Positions 33,467 through 44,138 of a DNA stretch of 64,000 nucleotides are shown piece by piece. A program made the translations under genes and the position numbers. The number at the start of each line of letters is the position of its first letter. Position 1 is the stretch's first letter. Where the stretch lies: NCBI GenBank assembly GCA_023055425.1, contig JALGPY010000004.1, positions 63,759,718-63,823,717 of the forward strand. The letters are read 5' to 3'. The notes beneath the pieces are model-generated. The model saw only the letters and a program-made list of their open reading frames with translations. It made no database searches and was not told the origin of the DNA. This DNA comes from Linanthus parryae (lineage: Eukaryota; Streptophyta; Magnoliopsida; Ericales; Polemoniaceae).

Positions 33467-35100
33467 TCAGTATGGTGACTCGATTGCATAGATCTCAGGA
33501 CCTTCTAGATCCTCTTCTATCATTGGCTCATAGTTGTTGTCTGGAAACTGTGCTAGAAGGTCTGCCACTGCTTGTGATTTAATTTCTTTCGGTCGAGCAC
33601 ACGTTATGTCGTACTGCGTGATAGTCATATACCACTTTGCCAATCTCCCGCAGGGAGAGGAGTGACTCAAGAGATACAGTATGGGGTTGCTTTTTTTGAT
33701 TACCACGACTTTGTGTGAGGCAAAATAATGCTTTAACTTCTCTATTACGAAAAATAAAGCGAGGCAGTGACGCTCAATATCTGTGTACCTCGATTTAGCC
33801 GGCTGTACCACGAGAGAGATGTAATAAATTGCCTCTCCTGCCCTTCATGCTCTTGGGCTAGTAGTGCCCCTATGGATTTCTTGGTCGATGTCAAGTACAA
33901 CAAGAGTGGTGACCCCAACTTTTGTGCAATCATTAATCTTGGCGATGTTAGCAGTTCCTTCAGCTTCCCAAATGCGGCTTCATGTTCCTCTGTCTAGTTA
34001 CACACAACATTCTTTTTGAGAAGATCGCCGAAGCAGAAAGTCAGCTCTGCAATTGCTGGGAAAAATCTCCGTAGATAAGACAGCTTTCCCAAGAATGTCT
34101 TCAGAGTGCTTTGATTGTGTGGTGCCGGCATGCTGGTGATAGCTGAAATCTTTGCAGGATCAGGTTCGATCCCATGGCGATGAATCACACACCCCAAAAA
34201 CTTCCCCAAAGTCACTCCAAACGCGCATTTAATTGGAATCATCTTCAGTTGGTAGCTTCTGCATCTTTCAAATACCTTCTGCAGGTCTCCCAGATGGTCT
34301 ACTTCTTCTCTTGATTTGATAACCAGATCATCAACATAGAGTTCTACTTCTTGATGCATCATATCGTGGAAGAGAGCCATCATTGCTTGCTGATAGGATG
34401 CACCCGCATTCTTCAATCCAAAGGGCATAACTGTGTAGTTGAAGACCCCAACTGGCGTGATGAACGCAGTTTCTCTCGCATCCTCACGATCCATCTTGAT
34501 CTGGTTATATCCGCTGAACCCATCCATAAAGCTGAACATCTGATGTCCTGCGGTAGAGTCGATGAGCAAGTCGATGTTTGGCAATCGGAAGTCGTCTTTT
34601 GGGCAGAAGCGATTAAGGTCCCTGAAATCCACACAAGTCCAAGATGAACATTCTTCTTTACCACTGGCACACTGTTGGCCAACCAGGTGGGGTGATGATT
34701 TGGCTTGATGAATTTGGCATTCAACAGCTTGACTATCTCTTTCTTAATCTTCACATTGATTTCAGGTCTGAAGCTTCTCGCACTTTGTTTCACTGGTTTG
34801 GACCCCGGGACAACATCCAAGCTGTGCATTGTTACACCCGTGTCAAGACACGGCATTTCATCATATTCCCAGGCGAAAACATCCTTGTATTCTGTTAGCA
34901 GCTGCAGCAATTTTGCTTCCTCCTCGCCTCTGAGGTCCGCGCTCAGAAAAACAGGCCTTTTCTTTTCTTCATTTGGGCTTAGGAACACTTCTTTCAGTTC
35001 CTGTTTCTGCGGCTTTGGCTTATCCTCCATACAACTGGGAGCTCTTTCAACTTGTCCTCTGGCACATTTAACCTCATCTTGTCCTTCTCCATGCCCTGCT
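33467..35100 (-). pseudogene. G1 reverse transcriptase and first RNase H
   Basis: The RT begins with the SPNEEKKRPVFLS linker, then LLNAKFIKPNHHPTWLANSV, DFRDLNRFCPKDDF, MPFGLKNAGASYQQAM and the active-site YVDD (34327-34338). RT connection and RNase H sequences follow (SRYTDIERHCLALFFVIEKL, KWYMTITQYDI), ending AQFPDNN. Frameshifts occur near 34640 and near 33990. G2 encodes the same domains. It would copy element RNA to DNA. Confidence 0.9.
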
Positions 35101-35161
35101 CAAGTTGATTGATTTGCCCAGGGATATACCCATGTTTGGATGGGGCTACCCCCGCGCACCT

Positions 35162-37759
35162 TCATTTGCGGTAGCATTTTTTTCCGTTGGAGTAGAAGCT
35201 TTCTATCTCCTTACCCTTACTGTCATGCTTTACCACCCTCTTCAGGGTATACGCATTCTTCTTTTGATAAGCAACTTGTGGCACCTCTTCATGTGCGGGT
35301 ACCTTTTCCTTGGCATCCTCTCTTGTCACCATCACTTCCGCTGGTGACTGATCCTTGATGTCTTCCCATAGAGGCAAAGGAGTTGGGTTCAATGGCCCCG
35401 GCGTCTGTTCATCTGCCATTTTAGTGAGCCACACTGCCTCATTGGGATGCGCTTCGTTCAGATTAAAGGGATTCGTCGAAGCGGGTATCTCGACTACCCT
35501 GCCACTCCAAATGACCTTCATCACTTCGTGAGATATTGAAGGAACTGCGTCAAAACGATGGATCCATGCCCTGACTATGATCATGTGATACGTAGTGTTC
35601 GCATCAATGACGTAGAACTTGGCGGAACACTTGATCTTCCCTATCTGGTGACCAAGGCGGATCCAACCCATCGCCATCCTGGAGTCACTTCCAAATCTCA
35701 TCAGCGAGGATGGGCGTCTGACGATCTTCTTCCCAGGAATCCCTGCAAACTTAACGGTGTTGAGCGAGACCACATTAACGGCTGCTCCTCCATCGACGAA
35801 TGCCCTCTTGAACTCAACGTCATTGATTACCGCTATTACATACAAGGGCTTCTGGTGACTCGAGTCCGTCTTTTTGTTGCTCTCAGAGAAAGTCATTATC
35901 TTCTCTGTCGAGCGAGAGGCCCTAACAACTCTATCGTTGGAGACGACAATGTCCTCCTCGAAGTCCTCCGCTAACCTGAGGATTGCCTTTGTCATTTTTT
36001 TCCGGCACTTCTCCGAAAAGTTCATATTGTCAAAGAATTTTCTAAAACCGTGCGACCCCTTCATCCTGTCGGCATGCGAGTCCTCGGTATCCATGATGTA
36101 ATCCTCCTCGTCATGGACTTCAGCAATGATAGACATACCATCTTCCGCAATCTCTTCGAGGTCCACGATTGCGATCATAGCTACCTCCTTGTCTTTCGGC
36201 TCTTGCTCTACATGAGCTGGGAGCGGATTATTGCGCTCATCTTGCATCTGGTCGCTGACAATCAGCTCCCCTTCTTTCATTTTTCGGCTCACAAGGTGCC
36301 TGGGCTTCTTGGAATCCGATGTGGGGTGCATAACCTTCCCGTGGCACTCGCACCACTTCGGATCCCTCACCATCTCCCTGGAGGGTGTTCTTTCGAGCGG
36401 AGGTAGGACTCCATCCTTGCGCCACTGTTTGCATAGGTCGATTACCTCCTCCAGAGAACATGGCAGAGGCGGGGCATCCGAAGTAGAAACACTTGGTTGC
36501 TTGTGTGGCGAAACTGTATTGACTTCAGCTTCGCGTCCCCTCTTGTAGCTAAACCTCCCAATCTTGAAAGTAGGTCCCCAAGGAGATCGCTCAGGAGCAT
36601 GTTTCTTCTTTTGCCTCTCAACTATAGGCTCTATGTTCTTGGTACATTCAATTAACTTTGAAAAAGGAGGCATTTGCAAGTTAATTAACATACCCTTGTA
36701 TTCGTCTCGCATCCCCTGGAGACATATTTCCACGAGCCGGCCTTCGAGCACTTTATCCCTGCATGATTTTGCTCTGAACTTCTTGATGAAGGTGACACCA
36801 TCCTCGTCCCGCTTTTGATACATGCGTGAAAGATGTATCATTGTAACCTTCTCCTCCACCTGGAAGAACTTGGTATAGAACTTCTTAACCATGTCATCCC
36901 AGGTCTTGACAGATCCAGCCTCTAGCGTTCTGTATCATTTATAGGCAACGTTCCCCAAAGACTTGGGGAATTCACGCATCAGCAGATTGGGGTCAACACC
37001 ATATAGCCCCATCACATCAATGAAACGCATGACATGCTCTTGGGCGTTCCCGTTGACATAATAAAATTTATCCCACTTAGGGGCCTTGTACCCTGCGGGG
37101 TTGGGCATCAAGTAGATCTCCCGCGGGATAGGAGGGGCATTGTCAACCTTTGGGATGATAGTGTCTGTAAAAGGCTGATTAGCCAGGAAATTCTCTATAC
37201 GCTGCTCCAAGGCTGCCATGCTTGCTGGTGTACTCCCTCCCACAGCAGGAGGAAGGGTTGCAGCTGGTGGAGACACGTACACAACAGTTGGGTTGGGGGT
37301 GTAAGCCACATTGCTTACGGTTGACGGCGGAGAAGGCAGGGGATATTGTGGTTGGATATTGAAGGGAATAGCTGGGAGTTGGGAAACGGGTGTGGCAAAG
37401 GATGGTGTCTGGACTGTCTGTCCCTGAGTAGTAGGTTGTTGGACCGTTGCCGGTGGGCTTTGCAAACTAGGGTTTGGTGGTGTAGGTGTTCCCTCTGTTC
37501 CCTGAGAGACAGGGGTTCCAGCTCCTTGAGAAACGGCTGTTCCCAGCACCGGATTCTGGTCAAGAGATCCCAAAAGGGACATGATCTGAGCCATTTGTGC
37601 GGATTGAGCCTGGAGGGCTTTCGCCTGACTCTGGAGAGTGGCATTCAATGCCTCCAAGGTTGGAGTACTGTCGGCCACCGTAGAATTTTTTCGGGTTTCC
37701 TACCCTGAGGTCGTCTCGGTCGAGGGAGATCTGTTGCTGACATCTTCGTCATGAGACAT
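35162..37759 (-). pseudogene. G1 gag and protease
   Basis: The start MSHDEDVSNRSPSTE (37759) matches G2, and an early TAG follows in the same stretch. A Pro/Gln-rich N-terminal region precedes the capsid core (PKWDKF, FIDVMGLYGVDPNLLMREFP, LGNVAYK then TGA at about 36932, KFYTKFFQVEEKVTMIHLSR). The His/Cys motif WCECHGKVMHPTSDSKK has Ser where G2 has Cys. The protease has FVDGGAAVNVVS (about 35760-35800) with the catalytic D-G-G, then IIVRAWIHRFDAVPS. Frame 36892-35162 is open for 576 codons. Confidence 0.9.
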
Positions 37760-37799
37760 GGTTGCTTGCAAGGGTTCGATTCAAGTCAGGCTCACCAAA
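37760..37799 (-). other. G1 leader and PBS-like sequence
   Basis: Directly inside the LTR the minus strand reads TTTGGTGAGCCTGACTTG. G2 has TTTTGGTGAACCCGACGTG at the same place. The conservation supports a primer site; I could not assign the tRNA. Confidence 0.6.
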
Positions 37800-38373
37800 T
37801 GTGTACAGGAGGAATCATTTGAGGAAGATTCAACGTACACAAGGAGCAGAGGAGTGAGAAACACAGGAGAGATAGGGGTGTGAGTAGGGAGAGAGTAAGA
37901 CAATAGTAGCTGTATGAGAGAGAGACATATATTTGGCAGAGCTTCCGCATTGTTCAGGTGATTAGTGATATGTAAGGAAGCGTTAACGATCCTATATATA
38001 GTGTCGAATATGACCGTTGTAGTGGGTTAATGCACCCATTAATGGCGGCTTAATTATCTTAACCAAAACGGCACGTTCGTACGAATATATAGGGACCGTT
38101 ACGCACTTCGTCCGCGTATACCGGAACCGTTATGAGGTTGACCGGGCTTATGGAGCTCGTGCCATAAATCTCTCAAAGCAGTTACTAAAGGTCGCGCGCG
38201 GTCTTGGTTGACGCTCGCGCGCGACGGAACTTACTCTATCCTCCAAACCACTAAGTCCCAACAAGTCCCGTGTTGTGGTGTGCGAGGGTCCTGTCTTGCA
38301 GCCCCCACGTGGATCAGCGCGGGTGGTGATCCAGTGTATGTGGAGCACAACTAGGTGTGTTGGATGATTGTCA
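37800..38373 (-). repeat. G1 5' LTR
   Basis: On the minus strand it starts TGACAATCATCCAACACACC and ends CCTGTACACA, 574 bp. Homology with the G2 LTR runs end to end, including a TATATATAGG box (about 37992-38002), CCGTTACGG-type elements and the GTGCTCCACA start region. A TCGCGCGCGA palindrome and a partner copy lie at 38191-38228 in U3. Confidence 0.87.
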
Positions 38374-38771
38374 CGTGGCTGCGATCTGTCTGTCTGGAAA
38401 GAACTATCTACAAAGGTCTACAAGGAAAAGAGGACATCGCAGTAGTAGATGATCCAGACTTGGGTGCATGAGACGATGCCAGTTATATGAAGCAAAAGTG
38501 GGATCCTAGTCGTTACCGACCGGGAACACATTACCATCATGGGTTCCGGCACAAGCCACAAGCACAATAGGCGGCATCTGTCCAGTAGCCCAATAATGAG
38601 ATGGCAGAAATGAAATCCATGCTACAGAACATGACCACAAGTTTTGATGCAAAGTTAACACAGATGGACAACAGGTTAAAAAGATTGACACAGCTGTCAA
38701 CACCCTGACACCCGCTCTTCTCACGACCAAAACTGCATTACAGAAACTGGACGTACAAGTAAGGCAGCTGG
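38374..38771 (+). pseudogene. Element A gag fragment, left of hAT-2
   Basis: Plus-strand frames with stops encode NNEMAEMKSMLQNMTTSFDA, DNRL and ALQKLDVQVRQLVG, the coiled-coil stretch late in Athila-like gags (the position of QIGQLA in relatives). It is cut on the left by the G1 LTR and on the right by hAT-2, whose 8-bp duplication GCAGCTGG copies its last bases. Confidence 0.68.
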
Positions 38772-39426
38772 TAGGGGTGAAAACGGTTGGATTTGGTGCG
38801 GCTTGTATTCAAACCATAAAACAAACCAAAAGCATCGGTTTACAGTTTTTAAAAACCAAATCAAATCGTTCGAGACGCCAAACCGAACCGAACCGAACCA
38901 TAGTTTCTCGGTTTGGCTTAGTTTTGTTCGGCCGGTTTTTGCTAACCAAGATGATTCTGCAATTTCATTAGATTACCGGCAAGTAAAATGTATTGTAAAA
39001 CTTCCTAAAAGGAAATTACATGTTGATTATTAAAATTAACCAACGATTTTTCTCCAAACAAGACATCATTTGACAAAAAAAATTAGTAAGACGGTAGCCA
39101 ACACCTTCTGTCTTCAAACATTCAAGCAAAACTGTGTCCAAAATAATAACTGTAAATGAAAAAAGGTCTCAAGAGCAATTGGGAAGCAGCAACAGCGTTA
39201 TCAACAAGCAGGAGCTTCAACAGCCATCAACATTGATTGTGAATCAGCAACAATATCCAGCTATATCAACCCATCTAGCAGCATCATCAACTCAGCAACA
39301 TAATACCTACAATTTACTTGGAGCATAGACAGAGCAAAAAACTAATTTATTTGTAAAGGCTAGTTATATAGATAAATTCTTATGACATAAAACTTAAATG
39401 TATATGACGACGCAATGCATCTAAAA

Positions 39427-39506
<80 letters not shown>

Positions 39507-40306
39507 TTATTATTATTATTATTTACCAGATCGAAAGAACTGACAGTACATAAAAAATTTGATGCAGTACTTGTAAAAAAATTGAACTTTTACCAGATTT
39601 AAAGAACTACTAGTATATTTCACTCGGCAGAGACAAAATTAATAGAAAATAATTTATTTTTCACAGAACATGGAGAAGATGAGGAGACTACTGTTGAACC
39701 TACAATGACTATACCATAAACCTAACATGTAGTGGAATTGTGAGTGAAATGAAGAAGGATTGAAATCGTACCTTGAAAAACTCGGTCCGATGCGAGATCA
39801 GATTTCCATCAATTGCAACTTCGGTTTCACCGATTGGTCTCCAAAATCAAGAAAATAAATTGTAGACTTCGCTTCTAGTACTCTACAAAGATTAGAAGAG
39901 TTGAAGTCTGAGATGAATTCGTGTGAGAGCTCTCCGTCGAACTTGGACGGCTTTTAAAGGGAAGAGGATCGAGAACTTCGCCAGAGGAGATGAAATTATG
40001 ATGGACTCCATCTTTCTTTGGATTTAAGATTTTTTTTGACTTTTGAGAGATATATGGTATATCATTATTTTATTACTGCAATTCTAATATCTAATATTAA
40101 ATAGTATTGACTATTTTGATACGGAACGGTCGGTCAGTTTACCGCGGCGTGAAATGCGCATGAACCATAGACCGAACTGTTTTTACCGGTTTAATGGAAA
40201 TCTAAACCGTATTGAACCATTTCAATGTATGAACCGCCAAAACCAACTAAATTCGGCTCGCTTCGGCCGGATGGATCGTTTTTTGCAGTTTTTTCTTATA
40301 CCCATA
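38772..40306. mobile_element. hAT-2, non-autonomous hAT transposon
   Basis: It is flanked by a perfect 8-bp target duplication GCAGCTGG (38764-38771 and 40307-40314). The ends are TAGGGGTGAAAACGG (left) and TATGGGTATAAGAAAA as complement of the right end, typical hAT borders. Subterminal runs of ACCGAACCG / CGGTTTGG are present near both ends. No transposase frame exists. It interrupts the gag of element A. Confidence 0.9.
39428..39523. repeat. (AAT)n microsatellite with inverted ATT tail
   Basis: A long AAT run (to about 39506) followed by an ATT run; the two halves are self-complementary. It lies within hAT-2. Confidence 0.95.
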
Positions 40307-40314
40307 GCAGCTGG

Positions 40315-41291
40315 CCCACCAGCAAATTGAAAAGCCCCAGACAACTTACCCTAAAATACAGTTAACAATCCATATTCTAAGACCAATTCCATCACCACTC
40401 TAAGTGGAATTTCACTATAGGATCCGCTGTATTCCACCCATGCTCGTGAAGAAAAGTCGAAAAATATTGGAAACGAAATATTTGACAGAGAGGACAATCC
40501 AACTGCCCCCCCCCCAGCAAGGGCCCGGTGGGACAAGATGCAGTGCAGAATGAGAAGAATGAACCTGCAACGGTACCTATCTCCAAAGAGGGGCCATATC
40601 CTTAGAAGACTCGGAAGAGGGATGATAGCAAGGGCTACGCCAGATTTCTCGAGAAATTCAAACAGCTAAAGACAAACATACCCTTTTCTGAGGCTTTGGA
40701 AAAGACTCCCACTTATGCCAAATTCCTCAAGGACATTCTGTATGGAAGGAGGCATATGAGTGATTTCGAGACTATAAATCTGACAGTATAAGTGAGAAAT
40801 TGTGTGAAGAATGGGCTACCAAGGAAGAGGAAGGACCCTAGCAGTTTTTTCATCTCGGTCACCCTAGGTAAGGCTTACACAGGAAAGACTCTGTGTGACC
40901 AAGGGGCCAACATCAATCTGATGTCCAATTCAATTTTCAAAAGTTTGAAAGTCGGTGAATGCAGGCCCAACAAAATCATGCTTTAGATGGAGGACAGGTC
41001 CGTAAAACAAGCATATGGAGTCATCAGAGATCTTTTGGTGAAATTCAGATAATTGATTTTTCAGGCAGATTTCGTAATTCTGGACATGGAGGCGGGATAT
41101 GTGCCACTCATTCAGGGCTGCATGCCACTAGAGAAGCCATGATAAACTGCAAACGTGGGGAACTGACCATGCAGATTAATGAGGACATGGTGAAATTCAA
41201 TGTCTTCAAATCTCTCCAACTCCCAAATTATTACGAACATGAAGACTGCTTCGATGTCGAGGTATTCGAAGATGGCCTGGAAATTGAGTAG
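40315..41291 (+). pseudogene. Element A late gag and protease
   Basis: After hAT-2 the frame resumes with ITTLSGISL (the ITLRSGK-type conserved element) and YPFLR..RLGRG-like remnants. Next come FLEKFKQLKTNIPFSEALEK and TPTYAKFLKDILYGRRH, the segment immediately before the protease in Athila-like elements. The protease core is GKTLCDQGANINLMSNSIFK with catalytic D-Q-G in place of D-L/S-G, then FVILDMEAGYVPLIQG in another frame. A poly(C) slip is seen at 40507-40516. It is clearly homologous to E1 but independently decayed. Confidence 0.8.
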
Positions 41292-41423
41292 TTGGACAAG
41301 CTATGGGAAGAAATTGACAGCATGAACAAAGAGGACGAGGAGAGGTTCCAGGAAGAGCAGGCCAAGCAAGCTGAACACCGGACCACTCAACATCTAGACG
41401 AAGAAGGTGGGTAGATATTTGCC

Positions 41424-41760
41424 TTGGTCCTGTCACTCAAGGAGCCACCAACTCTAGAGTTGAAGCCGCTCCCGAGCCATCAAAGGCCAGCAGGAGATAA
41501 GAGAAGCGCGCCAACACAGCTTCAAGCGGGGCAGAAAGTACTTCTCTATGAATCTCAAACAAAGTTTTTTCCAGAAAAATTGAGATCCAGCTGGTCAAGA
41601 CCAGTCATCATTAAAGAAATATTGTCATGGGGTGTGGTTGAATTGGAGAATCGACAAGACAATACGACTTTCAGGTGAACGGAAATCGAGTCAAGGCATA
41701 TTTGGACCCAGAATCAGTCGTCAAGGTAGACTGTTTTGACGTTCCTTGAATAAACCCGAG
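41424..41760 (+). pseudogene. Element A pol deletion junction and integrase C-terminus
   Basis: PPTLELKPLPSH (about 41445-41480), the first residues before the RT domain in Athila-like pols, is followed within about 15 codons by QAGQKVLLYESQTKFFPEKL, the C-terminal domain of integrase. RT, RNase H, zinc finger and catalytic core of integrase, normally around 3 kb, are therefore absent. The tail ends near DCFDVP with the stop at about 41748. Such a junction is an internal deletion, not a sequencing gap, because both sides are open and collinear. Confidence 0.85.
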
Positions 41761-41763
41761 CTA

Positions 41764-44138
41764 ACTGGGTCGGGCCGAATTACAAGCGCTTGTTTGTAGG
41801 CAATCCAGCCTAGGAGTACATTAATTTAGTTTGTTTTTGATGAACTTTGGAGAGGTGAGATGTGTTTGATTTAATGTTTAACCTATTATATGCAGGTAAC
41901 ATGTGAAGAAAAGACAAAAAATAGTGCTAGAAAAATCACTGTCTACCTAGCTACGCAGGTAGTGATGAGAGATTGTAGAAATAGTGCAGAAGGGGTGTTG
42001 TCTGCGTAGCTACGCAGCAATTACGCAGACATGGGAGAAAAAAAGATGCATCAGAGAAGGTTGAAGAGGAAGTAGGAGGAACAATTTGGCTGGTTCAGAA
42101 AATTTTCCTACAACTTTTCTGGTGAAATTTTCCGGTGAGCGGTCGGGGTCCATCTCGCCGAAAAACTACAGACTGCATTCGTAAGACTTTTCTCCAGGTT
42201 CGCAGGTCATAAATCTCTTCATTCTCTCTACTGTTAGTTTTTAGACTTAATTTATTCAAATTTTTCTTTATCTTCGCTACCAGCTGGTCAGAAGAGGTTG
42301 CGTTGAGTCAGCAAGCCTCCATAACAGTCCGACAACCGGTCTAGTACTCGATCCTGCCCGACTTCATATGGTTCTCTGTAGTCCTATGAGAGGCAGACCA
42401 GTTCTCGGACCGGAACCAGTAGCAGCTCAACCAGCATTATACCAGGAACCACTGATTAGGTTTCAGACCCGACTTATGCGCCATATCAGTTTCTGCCATG
42501 CCACTTCTTAGTGTGGGGGTTGGTAGTCCTGTCTGCACTAACCACGCTTGCATGTTTCTTTTCATATTTATTTGCGGCTTTATTTTTATTTTTGAGTCTG
42601 CACGTTTTCTTTATTTGAGTCAACTCAACACTCTTTCTGACCTTGCATTGTAGATAATTATGAAAAAATATAAAATTCCAATAATCCTAAAAATTTAAAA
42701 AAAAATCAAAAATAATCTAAAAATTAAAAAATCAAAAAGAAATTTGAGAAATGGGAATTGAGAAAACAAAGAACTGGAGAGAGATCAATGGTAGAAATCC
42801 GACTAGTTACCACAACACCGTCACATAGGTAGTCGACAACCTTCCTACGGGATCCGTCATTGTCACCACATCTTTTGGTGGAGTGATTGGCTCATAACGG
42901 ACCCAATGTCATGTTTCTTAACCCTAGGTCCAACTAGTTAGCCCGTCTTAATTTGTTTACCGCTTTTATTCATCGCCACTATACCCTAGGGAGCCTTCTT
43001 TTTTACTTTCATCACTCGTTAGTTGGTTGTTTCTACGCGTTATGATAGAGGGAGTGAGTTAGGAGGGTTTCAATGGGTAAGAGCTTCAGGGCGGATCATT
43101 GTTGGACAGTTTGACATTTGCACATTTTTCGCGGGTTGGACTGGGTGAGTTAGAGGCGACTGTATTAATTTGCGGAGGTGATTCGTACAAAACCGGGTAC
43201 CGGGGGTTGTGGGGTTAATTGTTGGTCGTGCTGATTCTTACATCTTTGGTGACGAGGAGGTTCGGTAGGACTGCACGTTTTATCTTTCGACTACAAGATC
43301 GACGCTTCATGATTATTGCGGGGGGACAGCACATGAGGACATTTTTCGTATCCTGCAAAATTGGTTATTTCTACAACGCTCAGCTTATATCAGTTTGTTT
43401 ATTTACGTTATGTGTACTTGTATTTATTTTATTCAAGAAAAAAAAGGGGAAAAAAATATGTTTAGTGCTTCCAGTTTTTCAATTATTTATTAGTTCAAAG
43501 CCGATTAGGTGAACACTGTTTTGGATTTGACATCACTTCACATTCGTGGCCGCGAGAACGGAAAAGATACACTGGGAGCTGGGAAATTGAATGTGCAGAA
43601 ACATAGGTGTTTCGGTCAATTTTTCGAGAACTCGGTGAGGGGTGTAAGTTCGAAACAGTGAGAATGTCATAACAAGTAGGATCATGCCGTACCCTATAAC
43701 ATATATATATATATATATATATATATCCCACCTTTTAGATTTAGGATCCTTGATTCGTAAATAGCTCAGATGGTCGGTTAACTAGGGATTTCCTCAGGTT
43801 GAGTACATAAGTACTAGTATGAGGTGCGAGCGCTTATTTTCCACTGCTAAATCTGTCCATACTCGCTGATCGCTGGTGTGTTAGTACTTCCATGAAAGTG
43901 GGTGAGGTCTTGATGACACACCGTCTGTATATCTTTCTGAGTCAGTAGTATAGTTGAGTCATTTGGTACTTATGTTTGGTTCAGTAGGTTAGTATGAAAT
44001 GGTAGTAGTATGCACATGAATGGTATGCAAAGCAGGTCAGTATGCAAGAGGTTTGCTCAGAACAAGCGAAGTTAGTGCAAGGCTATTTGATAACACCCCA
44101 CTAGTAGTTATATGTGAGTACCATTTGAGGGGTATTAG
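41764..44138 (+). other. Element A 3' internal region, no intact ORF
   Basis: It begins with ACAAGCGCTTGTTTGTAGGC, the tail also seen in E1. Recognisable parts are a CTACGCAG dyad cluster (41949-42030, with perfect CTGCGTAGCTACGCAG at 42002-42017), a leader-like region with TTAGTGTGGGGGTTGG (about 42510-42525), an A-rich block (42655-42760), an (AT)n run (43701-43726) and the pre-LTR tract TTTGAGGGGTATTAG (polypurine-like) ending at 44138. Athila elements often carry an env-like frame here; none can be supported in this copy. Confidence 0.7.

Larger units (their letters stand above)
31428..38373 (-). mobile_element. G1: Tat-like Ty3/gypsy element
   Basis: Minus-strand order is 5' LTR (38373-37800), PBS-like site, gag, protease, RT, RNase H, second RNase H, integrase. 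Two RNase H domains in a Ty3 element are diagnostic of the Tat lineage. The same family is represented by G2 at 59091-64000 in the opposite orientation. The 3' end is not resolved: beyond integrase lie the 53-bp array and antisense PMD-like gene pieces, and no second LTR was recognised. G1 inserted into the gag of element A, whose sequence continues at 38374. Confidence 0.85.
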
